This document shows, in pieces, positions 54,008-62,979 of a DNA stretch of 64,000 nucleotides (positions are counted from its first letter, which is position 1; every line of letters starts with the position of its first letter). The stretch comes from Yoonia sp. (GTDB taxonomy: Bacteria; Pseudomonadota; Alphaproteobacteria; Rhodobacterales; Rhodobacteraceae). The stretch covers positions 1 to 64,000 of the forward strand of contig JAQXBV010000028.1 in assembly GCA_029252195.1 (NCBI GenBank), in the 5' to 3' direction. The position numbers were made by a program, and so were the translations under genes. The notes beneath the pieces were generated by a model. It saw only the letters and a program-made list of their open reading frames with translations, had not been told where the DNA came from and did no database searches.

Positions 54008-54626
54008 TGGCTGCGCCTTTTGGGCAAATGTCAAAAGTCTACTTCAAGCACCCTCTTAGGGCAGATCAGTCTCGCCGTAAACTCGACGCGCGCGCAAAGA
54101 TTAAGTGACCGAACCTGCAACCGATGTTAGGAAGCAAGTCGACACCTCTGAGAGTTTTCGCTCTCACATAGTGGGCCTGTCGCGCTTTCGTGCTGCCCCA
54201 AGTAACCGCTCACGTGCCTCGATGCCGTCCTGTCCCTTGACGTGCGCAGGCTCCGCGAACTCTACTTTTACAGAGATTGTTGCATCAGAATTGAACTCAG
54301 GAGCCATTCCTCTCGCTATTTTCAATCCTAAGGGGGTTTTGCCGAGTTTGCTTGCGCCTATGCCAATACTTCCAGCGCTAAAGGTGCCGCCTCCTGCCAT
54401 GCCTTTTAGGTTCAAAATTACCCAGCAAGATGTCTACAAATCTAGAGGCTATTCAACTTACTGGCAGTAAATGAATGGCAAAGGCAACGGCACCAGTCTT
54501 TCATCCGAAAATCAACCGTAAGCTGCGTCTTGGCCTGCGTCTGCCTCGACCACCCCCACAACCCGTGTTAGCAACCAACTCAACTTTTCTAACATCTTCA
54601 GCATTCGCATAGACGGAGACATGACC
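54008..54626. other. 620-bp low-confidence region between dusA and the polyol dehydrogenase
   Basis: The composition is lower in GC than the flanks. A minus-strand frame at 54164-54415 (TTG start, about 83 residues, GGGTFSAGSIGIGASKLGKT then EFNSDATISVKVEFAE) looks somewhat protein-like. It uses AGA, AGG, ATA and CTA codons that the surrounding genes avoid, and it has no clear ribosome site. A plus-strand frame overlaps it. Either could be debris from transferred DNA. Confidence 0.3.
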
Positions 54627-55400
54627 ATGAAGCGACTGGACGGAAAATCTGCACTGATCACTGGCGCCGCACGCGGCATCGGGCGCGGCTTTGCCGAGGC
54701 CTATATTGCCGAAGGGGCCACCGTCGCGATTGCCGACATCAACTTTGACGCAGCCGAGGCCACTGCGCGCGAGATTGGCGCGGGCGCCTATGCCGTCCAG
54801 ATCGACGTGAGCCGCCAAGAAAGCATCGACGCGGCCATTGACGCCGTTGTGGCCCATGCAGGCAAGCTCGACATTCTGATCAATAACGCGGCCCTCTTTG
54901 ATGCGGCGCGCACCGTCGACATTACGCGCGCCTCATACGACAAACTCTATGCGGTCAACGTAGCAGGCACGCTTTTCACCATGCAAGCCGCCGCCCGCCA
55001 GATGGTCAAACAGGGCCACGGCGGCAAGATCATCAATATGGCCTCCCAAGCAGGACGGCGCGGCGAAGCGCTCGTCGCGGTCTATTGCTCGACAAAGGCG
55101 GCGGTGATCTCGCTCACACAGTCCGCAGGGCTTGATCTGATCAAAGACGGGATCAACGTGAACGCCATCGCACCGGGTGTGGTGGACGGCGATCACTGGG
55201 TGCATGTGGATTCGATGTTTGCGAAACTTGAAGGCAAGCCGCTTGGCCAGAAAAAGGCCGAAGTCGAGGCCGGCGTGCCTGCTGGCCGCTTTGCAGTGCC
55301 CGCCGACTTGACTGGCATGGCGGTTTTCCTCGCCTCCAAAGAGGCCGATTACATTGTCTCGCAAACCTACAACGTCGATGGTGGACAGTGGATGAGCTAG
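54627..55400 (+). CDS. smoS: Sorbitol/polyol dehydrogenase, SDR family (SmoS type)
   Basis: The 257-residue SDR has the NAD loop ALITGAARGIGRGFAEAY, LINNAALFDAA, the catalytic Y-x3-K in VAVYCSTKAAVISLTQSAG, and IAPGVVDGDHW. KIINMASQAGRRGEAL and the C-terminal SQTYNVDGGQWMS match the SmoS enzyme of Rhodobacter, which oxidises sorbitol and galactitol. Two ATGs lie 6 bp apart; the second (54627) has GGAG at 8 bases and is chosen. The usual polyol ABC transporter genes are absent, so it is an orphan here. Confidence 0.85.
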   Translation: MKRLDGKSALITGAARGIGRGFAEAYIAEGATVAIADINFDAAEATAREIGAGAYAVQIDVSRQESIDAAIDAVVAHAGKLDILINNAALFDAARTVDITRASYDKLYAVNVAGTLFTMQAAARQMVKQGHGGKIINMASQAGRRGEALVAVYCSTKAAVISLTQSAGLDLIKDGINVNAIAPGVVDGDHWVHVDSMFAKLEGKPLGQKKAEVEAGVPAGRFAVPADLTGMAVFLASKEADYIVSQTYNVDGGQWMS

Positions 55401-55433
55401 GCCCGCCTGCCCTGCGCCTGATAGGACGCGGGG

Positions 55434-56153
55434 CTAGGTCGCCTTTTGCTTTTTGCGAAAATCGCTTGCGAGATCTTTGAAGAGCGCACCGAAGGTCGGG
55501 AACCAAAACGGATCCGCATCATAGGTGAGACCCAGCTTTTGCACATCATAGGGCATCATGCAGCGGCGCGACGCCTTGGTGGCAAGCTCGCCTTGCAGGT
55601 AGTGATCGACAGCGTCAAAAGCTACCGGATCAAGCGACAAGCGGGCCGCAATCCGCCGTGCCATTTCAATCGTGACAATGGGCGCAGGTTTCTTGCAGCC
55701 CGTCAGGATAGGCTGCGTCTGGTACTCGGCGCGCAGGAAATCCGAAATCGGGACCGCGCCTGCCTCTTGCGCCTCAAGTGCGGCAAAACTGGCCTCAAAG
55801 CGACCGAGACAGTTAAAATCAACGCCCCCCTGCATGGCCATGACGATGAGTTTCATATCAGGCAGCGTATCAATCAAATCAGAAAGCGGGTCCGCGCCCA
55901 GAAACGTGCGGTTGCCGCCCGCGCCCGGCATCTCGATCGTCGCAAGCCCGTCGATATTAAAGCGCGGGCAAAACAGATCGGCCTGCGCCTGCTCTTGCGC
56001 CCATGTGCGCACGATCAGGTCGCAATCACCTGCATCATCCCCCGTCTCCGACAGATAAACGGCGCTGTCAGGGCCATACAGCTTGCTGAAAACCTCTGAG
56101 ATCTTCTTCAACCACGCATCGCCGACAAATGCGATTTTTGGAGAATTACGCAT
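55434..56153 (-). CDS. Paralogue 1 of an uncharacterised tandem pair (distantly WcbI-like)
   Basis: The 239-residue protein begins SPKIAFVGDAWLKKISEVF, a Rossmann-like first strand, and ends MMPYDVQKLGLTYDADPFWF. Its C-terminal half aligns with the next protein: PISDFLRAEYQTQP against KISDFIAENYQNFP, KKPAPIVTIEMARRIAARL against HPAPPVIAELFVRLVAKL, and MPYDVQKLGL against TPYDVETLGL. The HPxP-type segment recalls WcbI proteins of polysaccharide biosynthesis, but I am not sure of that link. No signal peptide. It overlaps its partner's stop by 8 bp, so they are cotranslated. Confidence 0.7.
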   Translation of the reverse strand: MRNSPKIAFVGDAWLKKISEVFSKLYGPDSAVYLSETGDDAGDCDLIVRTWAQEQAQADLFCPRFNIDGLATIEMPGAGGNRTFLGADPLSDLIDTLPDMKLIVMAMQGGVDFNCLGRFEASFAALEAQEAGAVPISDFLRAEYQTQPILTGCKKPAPIVTIEMARRIAARLSLDPVAFDAVDHYLQGELATKASRRCMMPYDVQKLGLTYDADPFWFPTFGALFKDLASDFRKKQKAT

Positions 56154-56856
56154 CTTGGACGGCCCTCTTCATCTGTTTTTCGAGCAACATCATCAGATTT
56201 TTCGCGTTCACTACCCAATCAAGATCGAACGGATATTTGAGGCCCAGCGTCTCGACGTCGTAGGGGGTAAAAGCGCGATTGCCCAAAGGAAGCGCCAGAC
56301 GCCCGATCTGATAGGCATCCAGATCATGATCGTAATAGGCCCCAAGGTCGAGCTTTGCGACCAGCCGCACAAAGAGCTCCGCAATCACGGGCGGTGCGGG
56401 GTGGGCAACGGCAAAGGCCACAGGAAAGTTCTGGTAATTCTCGGCGATGAAATCCGAAATCTTGATTGTGTCCTGCTCGGAGGCGGCCAGCACCCGAAGA
56501 CTTTCGTCCAGACGGGCCTGTGTATCGGTCTGCAACTCACCACGGAAAAACCGCTTGGTCATATCCTCAAAAGAAGTGGCCTTTGCGGCCTCAACCAAAT
56601 CGGCCTCGCCGAAAAACGTATTTTGCCCATTGATCGAAAACATCTCGAATGAGGTCAACCCGTTCAGCCAGATCATCGGGATCATCACGAACTTGTCGCC
56701 GTAATCCGCTTTCATATTTTCGACGGAATGGCGCAGCAAATCTTCGGCGGCATTGATCCCCACAATGAAATCAGCCTCATGTGCCCGCTCTCGAAAACTC
56801 GCCTCGTCGTAGTTGCCCCAATAGGCGCAGCAGTAACCATTATTCCGTAAAGGCAC
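56146..56856 (-). CDS. Paralogue 2 of the uncharacterised tandem pair (distantly WcbI-like)
   Basis: About 236 residues if translation starts at the GTG at 56856 (VPLRNNGYCCAYWGN). The frame stays open further upstream to 57045 but would then overlap the divergent GNAT gene. Recognisable parts are EADFIVGINAAEDLLR, MIPMIWLNGLTSFEMFSING, FFGEADLVEAA and the C-terminal YDHDLDAYQIGRLALP. The N-terminal segment with NGYCCAYWGN could correspond to the GNC-type motif of WcbI-like proteins. No function can be given. The start is uncertain. Confidence 0.6.
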   Translation of the reverse strand: MPLRNNGYCCAYWGNYDEASFRERAHEADFIVGINAAEDLLRHSVENMKADYGDKFVMIPMIWLNGLTSFEMFSINGQNTFFGEADLVEAAKATSFEDMTKRFFRGELQTDTQARLDESLRVLAASEQDTIKISDFIAENYQNFPVAFAVAHPAPPVIAELFVRLVAKLDLGAYYDHDLDAYQIGRLALPLGNRAFTPYDVETLGLKYPFDLDWVVNAKNLMMLLEKQMKRAVQDA

Positions 56857-56865
56857 AGGTTTCCC

Positions 56866-57348
56866 ATGACGCAGATAACTTATGATTTTCGCCCTGTGTG
56901 CGCGGATGACGCCGCCGTATTGTCCCAAATGCGCGCTGACTTCTTCCAGACCCAAGTTGACGCGGGTCTGCTCGATATTCCGCTCGACAATGACGGTGCC
57001 ATTGCCCGCACAACGGCCGCGATCATGCGCGGCGGGCGGTCCCATTGTCTGCTGGCAGTCGGGCCTGACGGGATTGCGGCCTATATCTATTTTGTGATCC
57101 GCACTGTGCCCGGCATGACCAAAACCGCAATTGGCTCTGTTGAAGAGGTCTATGTCGCCCCGTCAGGCCAGCGCCAACGCCTAGCCTATCACCTCGTCAA
57201 GCGCGCCGTGGCACAGATGCGCGCGTTAAAGGCCGAGCGCATCCAAGCCCGCGTGATCGCCACCAACGGCCCAGCTGTGCAGTTCTGGGACAAGCAAGGC
57301 TTTGCCGAGAATGTCCGTATCCTCGAATTTCCAGTGGATGAGGCTTAA
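56866..57348 (+). CDS. GNAT-family N-acetyltransferase
   Basis: The 160-residue protein starts MTQITYDFRPVCADDAAVLSQM and has the acetyl-CoA motif A in SVEEVYVAPSGQRQRLAYHLVKRAV and the C-terminal ATNGPAVQFWDKQGFAENVRI. Motif A shows QRQRLA where RGKGIG is usual, but the pattern is acceptable. It lies 3 bp before the adenylation gene and probably acts on its product or on an aminoacyl carrier protein; this is inference. Divergent from the tandem pair. Confidence 0.85.
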   Translation: MTQITYDFRPVCADDAAVLSQMRADFFQTQVDAGLLDIPLDNDGAIARTTAAIMRGGRSHCLLAVGPDGIAAYIYFVIRTVPGMTKTAIGSVEEVYVAPSGQRQRLAYHLVKRAVAQMRALKAERIQARVIATNGPAVQFWDKQGFAENVRILEFPVDEA

Positions 57349-57351
57349 ACC

Positions 57352-58850
57352 ATGACTTTGCGCGACAGACTGTTCGCCTCCTTCGAGGCTTACGCTGCCC
57401 TGCCCGCGGTTTGGGTCAACGACGAGACCTATACTTACGCCGACCTTCACGCCAAGGCCGCGCATTTTGCACTGGCCCTCGATGCGAAAATCAGCGCGAC
57501 CGATGTGGTTGGCATCTACGCCCAGCATGATCTTGACAGTATCGTTGGCATCATCGGCACGATCCTGTCAGGGCGCAGATATCTGCCGCTCAACCCCAAC
57601 TTCCCCATCGCACGGCACACTGCCATTTGCGCACAAGAGCCACCCGCCGCGATCATCTGCTCGCCCCGCCACGAGAAACGGGCGCGTATCTTGATGGAGG
57701 AGCTTTCCAGCGACCAAATCCTGCTCAATGGCGATGGCGATGTGCTGGCCAACGGCGGACAATCGGGCACCTTTGCGCGACCGCAATCGCGCGACCCGAG
57801 CACCGTCTATTCGATGTTCACCTCTGGCACGACGGGCACGCCAAAAGGCGTGCGCATCCTTGAGAGCAACCTGCTGGCCTATCTCGACGGCATCGCCCCC
57901 ATCGCCAATATCGGGCCACATGATCGGGCCACGCATTTCTTCGAGCTGTCCTTTGACCTTTCTGTGCACGATATCTTTGTGACCCTCACGTCGGGCGCGC
58001 AACTCACCATGTTGCCCGGAAAGATGAAGCTCGCGATTGCCGATTTCGTGGCAGAGCGCGACATCACCCATTGGTTCTCTGTGCCGTCACTGGCCAGCTT
58101 TTGCCAACGGATCGGGCAATTGACGCCAGATACTTTCGCGCCGCTCAGAACCGCGCTCTTTTGCGGCGAGGCGCTACCTGTGGCTTTGGCCGAGGCCTTC
58201 TCACGATCTGCCTCAGCGGCAAAAATCTGGAACCTTTACGGCCCCACCGAGGCAACAATCGCCGTTACAGTCAAAGAGTTCACAGGCGTTGCTGATATGG
58301 ACGGCGAGGTCGTGGTGCCTTTAGGTGGCCCCATCGGCACACAGGTCTGCACCATTGAAGGTGACGGCAACGAGGGGCAATTGCAGCTTGGCGGCAGTCA
58401 AGTCACGCGGGCTACATCGACAACCCGACCCAGACCAACAAGGCCTTCTTTACTGCGCCCGACGGCAACCGGACGTATCGCACGGGCGATCTGGTCGTGC
58501 GCAGCGCGGCGCATGGCTATCTCTTCCGCGGACGGATCGACGATCAGGTCAAGATCAACGGATTTCGGATCGAATTGATGGAGGTCGACAAGGTCTTGCG
58601 CGAAGTCAGCGGATGCCCGGAGGTCGCAGCCATCGCTTGGCCGCCCGCACATCAGGGGCAAGCCGATCACATCATCGCCTTCTTGGTCGCGCCCCTAACG
58701 CCTGTGAAAGAGCTACTCGCGCTCTGTCGCCTGCACCTGCCTGGCTATATGATCCCGCGCGAATTTATCGTGCTCGACCAGATGCCAGTCTCGGCCAGCG
58801 GCAAGATTGACCGCAAGGCCCTTGCCGCCATGCATAGCCCCAAGGCCTAG
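57352..58850 (+). pseudogene. Free-standing amino acid adenylation enzyme (DltA-like), one-base frameshift
   Basis: The reading frame holds a full adenylation domain. Motifs in order: YSMFTSGTTGTPKGVRI (A3), FFELSFDLSVHDI, KIWNLYGPTEATIAVTV (A5), then after the shift YRTGDLVV (A7), GRIDDQVKINGFRIELMEVD (A8) and SASGKIDRKAL with the catalytic lysine (A10). At about 58405-58410 one base is missing: SQVTR instead of the expected VTAGYIDNP. Restoring it makes the frame 1500 bases, 499 residues, the DltA length. With the carrier protein opposite it would load an amino or hydroxy acid. Either the gene is freshly inactivated or the read has an error. Confidence 0.85.
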
Positions 58851-59092
58851 CTGGCCATCCGGCCCATATAGGCGACCATTTTCTCAACAGTGTCGAAATT
58901 CTCAAGGGTTACATCATCCCCGGGGATGCCGCGGCCTGCCTGCTCTTCCAGATAGGAAATGATCGTCGTCAGCGCGAAACTGTCGATATAGCCCTCGGAG
59001 TAAAGCGGCGTGTCCGCGTCGAATTCGTCGTCCGACATGCCCGTGGTCTCAACGATAAAGGCGGTCAGGTTGTCTTGGAGTTCAGAAGCCAT
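58847..59092 (-). CDS. Acyl/peptidyl carrier protein
   Basis: The 81-residue acidic protein is a carrier domain with the phosphopantetheine serine in SEGYIDSFALTTIISYLEE (DSF). MSDDEFDADTPLYSEG before it and ENFDTVEKMVAYM after it complete the four-helix fold. It is not the housekeeping ACP, which has DSLD. Its stop overlaps the 3' end of the adenylation gene by 4 bp, tail to tail. This pairing resembles dltA-dltC, so it is likely the substrate carrier of that enzyme. Confidence 0.9.
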   Translation of the reverse strand: MASELQDNLTAFIVETTGMSDDEFDADTPLYSEGYIDSFALTTIISYLEEQAGRGIPGDDVTLENFDTVEKMVAYMGRMAS

Positions 59093-59292
59093 CAGTCAAT
59101 CTCAATTAACGCGGTCCCCCTGCGGGCCGCAATTCGCAATAACTCAACAGGCCAGGGCACAAAAGTCTAGGGACTAATCGCAAACCCTTGGCCAAAGTCT
59201 TAGGACTGCAACAAAAAACGCAGAGAATGCATTGCGGTGCGGGCAGATCGGTATAACGTGAGAAACAGATATAACCTAAGGAGACGACGCTT
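59093..59292. promoter_or_regulatory. Divergent promoter region of the carrier-protein and flavin reductase genes
   Basis: 200 bp without a gene; both flanking genes start here. GTATAAC and GATATAAC direct-repeat-like boxes lie at about 59249-59276. No recognisable operator was found. Confidence 0.35.
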
Positions 59293-59799
59293 ATGACGGA
59301 CGCCCACCCTACCCCAGCCTTCGACCCGTCCAAAGACCCAGACAGCTTTCGGGCCGCGTTAGGGAGTTTCGTCACTGGGGTCACGGTCGTGACAACCGAT
59401 AGCCCCGACGGGCCTGTCGCCATTGTCGCCAATAGCTTTTCATCTGTCTCGCTTGATCCGCCGCTTGTGCTTTGGTCGCCAGCCAAAGGATCACACCGCT
59501 TCGAGCATTTCCACGGATCGCGGCGCTTTGCGGTGCATATTCTGGCCGCCGACCAGCTTGATATCTGCAAAATGATCCTCGAGTCCAAAACCGCGATCAA
59601 AAAGGTGCCAACCCATCTGTCGCATTGCGGCATGCCGATCATCGAAGGGGCGCTTGCGTCCTTTGAATGCAACCTTGAAGCAACCCATGACGCGGGCGAT
59701 CACGCGATCATTGTCGGGCTGGTGACCAAAGCGCACCACAACGGCGGCGCGCCTTTGGTGTTCCATGGCGGCAAATACGGCGCGTTTAACGAGGCCTAA
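59293..59799 (+). CDS. Flavin reductase-like flavoprotein
   Basis: The 168-residue protein is a flavin reductase domain: FRAALGSFVTGVTVVTT, IVANSFSSVSLDPPLVLWSPAKGS, FAVHILAADQLDICKM, and DHAIIVGLVTKAHHNGGAPLVFHGGKYG. These supply reduced FMN or FAD to a two-component monooxygenase or halogenase. No such partner is recognised next to it. Strong ribosome site TAAGGAG. It converges with and overlaps the nitroreductase gene by 4 bp. Confidence 0.9.
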   Translation: MTDAHPTPAFDPSKDPDSFRAALGSFVTGVTVVTTDSPDGPVAIVANSFSSVSLDPPLVLWSPAKGSHRFEHFHGSRRFAVHILAADQLDICKMILESKTAIKKVPTHLSHCGMPIIEGALASFECNLEATHDAGDHAIIVGLVTKAHHNGGAPLVFHGGKYGAFNEA

Positions 59800-60776
59800 G
59801 AGCCGATTAGCTCTGACAGCGGACGCCGTGCACGCGGCGTCTGCCCCCCTATTGGCACCCCAAGCCGCAAAACCTGCACAAGTTTGCGCTCTGGCCCGAT
59901 TGCGAAATGTTTGGTGATTTGCCGAGCCGCCTGCACATCGTCACTCAAAGCAGCCATCGGCCAAGCAGCCATCCCCAATTGTGCCGCCTCCAGACAAAGC
60001 CGCAGATAGGCCCGCCCAGATGCAATCGGCGTTTCCGCTGCAGGCCGATTGAAACAAGCCAGCACCGGGGCCGTCAGGGTCACATCAGCCTCCGCCGTCA
60101 GCGCAGCGGTGCGTCCCAGCATGTCCAATATCCGCCATATCGGGCCAAACCCAAGCCGGACCTTGCGCGCGACCTTCGGGTCCATGCGCATGGCGGCCAA
60201 CGACAAGCCATCATAGCCGGAGCGCGGATGATCCGCGTCGAGCCGCATCCAGCCCAACAGCTCGGCGCGGAACGCAGGATCACGCAGAATTCTCAAGCTT
60301 GCGGCGTCATTCAGCTGGGCCAGCCAGCGGCGGGCGGGCTCATCGACCACAAGCACCATATTTTTCCGCGCCCAGCCCAATAGCCGCACCGGCTCTGCCC
60401 CGAAGGGCCCGCGCCAAGTGAAGCGATGCGCAAGCTGACGGCCAAGCGGATCGGCAACAGCGCCCCGCGACAGCGCAATACGCGCGCCCATGCGGTGCCC
60501 CGCCCAATGATGACTTTCCGCGTCGGCCCAGAGGTCCGAGACCTGCGCGGCAAAGCCCAGCGCGCTCAGGGCGATCACCGTCGCCTCGACCGCCGCACCG
60601 CTGGACAGGCCCACGCTTTCGCCCGACGGGTCGGCGGCAGGCAAGATCACATCATTGCGGACCGCGACCTCGATCACGTCGCCACGCAACCGCCATCGGC
60701 TTGGCTGGGCATTGTGGATCGACGGGGCGAGATTGGCGCGCGAGACAACGGTCTCGAACTGTGACTGTGCTATCAT
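59796..60776 (-). CDS. Nitroreductase-superfamily protein (Acg type)
   Basis: The 326-residue protein starts MIAQSQFETVVSRANLAPSIHNAQPSRWRLRG. APSIHNAQPWRW-like SIHNAQPSRW is the FMN phosphate-binding start of Acg-type nitroreductases, and its fold has two internal halves. VIALSALGFAAQVS and LRLCLEAAQLGMAAWPMAAL complete the family. Acg proteins in actinobacteria bind FMN but are thought to store or sequester it, often without enzyme activity. Start overlaps the previous gene's stop in the operon (ATGA). Cytoplasmic, possibly loosely membrane-associated. Confidence 0.8.
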   Translation of the reverse strand: MIAQSQFETVVSRANLAPSIHNAQPSRWRLRGDVIEVAVRNDVILPAADPSGESVGLSSGAAVEATVIALSALGFAAQVSDLWADAESHHWAGHRMGARIALSRGAVADPLGRQLAHRFTWRGPFGAEPVRLLGWARKNMVLVVDEPARRWLAQLNDAASLRILRDPAFRAELLGWMRLDADHPRSGYDGLSLAAMRMDPKVARKVRLGFGPIWRILDMLGRTAALTAEADVTLTAPVLACFNRPAAETPIASGRAYLRLCLEAAQLGMAAWPMAALSDDVQAARQITKHFAIGPERKLVQVLRLGVPIGGQTPRARRPLSELIGS

Positions 60777-61975
60777 TTGCCCTGCTCCGCTTGCGCCATC
60801 AGGGCGGCCATACGCTGCACGGCGCGCAGTTCGACTTGCGCGCGCGCCGAGGTGTGCAACGCAGGCATCGCCAAGGCCACCAAACACCGCGGCACCAACC
60901 CCGTATCCAGAATATGGGTCGCGCCATAACGGGTGACAAGGTGGTCCATATGATCCTCTGCCGCAGGCCCCAAGGCAGGACGTGCCGACTGTTGCAAGAC
61001 TGGTGCGGCCGCAAAGATGCGGTCCAAGACGCGAGGGTCAAGCCCTGCCAAAGCGGCCTGATCGACGATCACGGCCCCGCTGACCAAAGGGTGCGATTGC
61101 AGGCCGCGCAGAAACGCGAGCGGATCGGTCCCCGTCGCTTGTGCCATATGCGCCATCAGGCTCTCGGTCTGGCCGCGAGCGCGGCCATCGCGGGCGACGG
61201 CGGCACAAGCCAAGACAAGCACCATCGCCATGATCACCGCAATGACCAAGACCGCACCGCTCACCTGCAACCCCGCCAGCATACTCAAAAACGCCCCCGT
61301 CGCGAAACTCGCGCCAAGCATGACCGCCAGCGCCGCATAGCTGCGCCTGTGGCCCTCGTGCGTGCGCGATAATCCCAACGCGATCCAGCACAGAACCAAT
61401 ACGCCAATCGCCGAAATCTGGACTGGCAACTGCAGGACAACCAGCAGAAAATCTGTCGCGGCCAGTGGCATGAGCAACAAAATCGTCAAGCCCAATCTGA
61501 CAGCCATACGGTTCTCGGCCATACTCAGGCTGGCGGCATCGCGTGTGTAAATCAACCAACCTGACAAGCAAAACCCAAAGACCTGAAACGCGAGCAAGCC
61601 AATCAAACGGGGCGGATCAATGCTTGCGCCAACCCAAAACGCAGACAGCCCGAACACCGCCGCACCACCCCCGATCAGCACCTTGGCAAAAGGCGGAGCA
61701 TGGCGGCGCAGCAACCCTTCCGTGATCAGCAGCGCCGCCAATGGCACCAAAGCCGCCGCAAGCAGCACCAAGAACCGAAAGCCTTGACCGCCTGTGACGA
61801 CGATCAAAGCGCGGCCCGCAAAAAGCATCATGCCCACACGCAGCCCGAAAACCAGACGCCGCACCAGCGGGTCATCGGGGACACCTGCCTTGAGCGACAC
61901 CTGCAAAATCACGAGCCCTGCAAGTGCCGCGAGCGACAGATAAAGGTCCGTCAGAATATTGGCTGCGGCGATCAT
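60773..61975 (-). CDS. Polytopic membrane protein of unknown function
   Basis: The 400-residue product has eight or nine hydrophobic helices in the first 270 residues (NILTDLYLSLAALAGLVILQV to ALVLVIAVIMAMVLVLACAAV). A soluble C-terminal domain of about 130 residues follows (ATGTDPLAFLRGLQSHPLVS; AAPVLQQSARPALGPAAEDH; ILDTGLVPRCLVALAMPAL). ATG at 61975 overlaps the upstream stop. The soluble part may be a GAF/PAS-like sensor but no motif proves it. No transporter signature recognised. It could be the membrane hub of this operon. Confidence 0.7.
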   Translation of the reverse strand: MIAAANILTDLYLSLAALAGLVILQVSLKAGVPDDPLVRRLVFGLRVGMMLFAGRALIVVTGGQGFRFLVLLAAALVPLAALLITEGLLRRHAPPFAKVLIGGGAAVFGLSAFWVGASIDPPRLIGLLAFQVFGFCLSGWLIYTRDAASLSMAENRMAVRLGLTILLLMPLAATDFLLVVLQLPVQISAIGVLVLCWIALGLSRTHEGHRRSYAALAVMLGASFATGAFLSMLAGLQVSGAVLVIAVIMAMVLVLACAAVARDGRARGQTESLMAHMAQATGTDPLAFLRGLQSHPLVSGAVIVDQAALAGLDPRVLDRIFAAAPVLQQSARPALGPAAEDHMDHLVTRYGATHILDTGLVPRCLVALAMPALHTSARAQVELRAVQRMAALMAQAEQGK

Positions 61976-62925
61976 TGACGCCCCCCCTGGAAAGGCCGCA
62001 AATCCCGCCAAGCTTTGCGCGAATCGGCCCAATAGACCACGGGCAAGACCACAAGGCGCAGCGCGACAAGCCCGCCCGCACCAAGCAAGGCCAAAAGCGC
62101 AGACTGCGGCACCGAGCGGCTCAAATATTGGCGCATTGCGGCAAGGTTCATCTGGCCCAACTGCAACAGATCATCGCCACGACCGTAGTCTAACATATTG
62201 GTGCAAAACGCATTATAATAGTCGGCCCGATGTTTGGGGGCGTCATCCCATGTCTTTTGCAGCGCCTCTGATCCGCCACCATAGGCCGCCTTGATCACAA
62301 AGTGCTCTTCATCAAAGGTTGCATCCGCGCCCACGCCAAACACCGCCCGGTGATCCGCCATGATCGCGCGTGCCAGCATCAAATGCGCAAGCTTGCGCGG
62401 AGCTGCCCGCGGTGCGGGCCAATCGGCTGCAAACGTGGTGTCGACCATACCCACGACCGCAGGCACTTGGGTTACGTTTGACACCCAAATGGGCCGAAAC
62501 TGACGGCGGAGAAAGATCAGAAAGCAGGTCAGCCCGTAAAGCACCCAACTCAGATTGCGCTGCCGGTGTGCGGGGTCCACCATGACAAGCCCGAGATGCA
62601 ACACCTCGACGGGCGCAGGTGCTGAATCGACCTGCATCGGGGCCAGCGCGTTAAACGCAACCGGTGCGCCGCTTGGGTCCAAGACAAGTGTGATGATCGT
62701 CTCCGACAGGCGGGTTCCGCCCTTTTCAAACACACCGTAAGTCAATGATCCGGCGGGCAAAGTCTTGGACGCCACAGCAAACAGCTGTTGCCGCAACGCA
62801 GCCAGATCCTCTGCTTCCATCCACAAGGCAGGGCGCTCCATGATGCACACGACAAAATCAGGGCCCGACGTGATCGTCAGGTCCAGATACTCGTGCCCCA
62901 TTGCCTGAAATAGCGCCCGGATCAC
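61972..62925 (-). CDS. GNAT-like protein with C-terminal membrane helix
   Basis: The 317-residue protein begins MIRALFQAMGHEYLDLTITS. It includes VEVLHLGLVMVDPAHRQRNLSWVLYG, whose VDPAHRQR-N motif is a GNAT acetyl-CoA site, and WVSNVTQVPAVVGMVDTTF. The C-terminal end has SALLALLGAGGLVALRLVVLPVVYWADSR, a membrane helix with a basic tail. It is the first gene of an operon of three with two 4-bp overlaps, so all three probably form one complex. An acetyl- or acyl-transferase held at the inner membrane is suggested; the substrate is unknown. Confidence 0.7.
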   Translation of the reverse strand: MIRALFQAMGHEYLDLTITSGPDFVVCIMERPALWMEAEDLAALRQQLFAVASKTLPAGSLTYGVFEKGGTRLSETIITLVLDPSGAPVAFNALAPMQVDSAPAPVEVLHLGLVMVDPAHRQRNLSWVLYGLTCFLIFLRRQFRPIWVSNVTQVPAVVGMVDTTFAADWPAPRAAPRKLAHLMLARAIMADHRAVFGVGADATFDEEHFVIKAAYGGGSEALQKTWDDAPKHRADYYNAFCTNMLDYGRGDDLLQLGQMNLAAMRQYLSRSVPQSALLALLGAGGLVALRLVVLPVVYWADSRKAWRDLRPFQGGRQ

Positions 62926-62979
62926 GCGCAGCCCCCCGTTTATGTCAAACGTATGAGGGCGCGCGCAAAGTAACTAGGC

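Noticed and set aside
57352-58850. Programmed frameshifting in the adenylation gene
   Set aside because: There is no slippery heptamer or downstream structure at 58400-58412, and the pre-shift frame continues only as random sequence, so a simple base loss is more likely.
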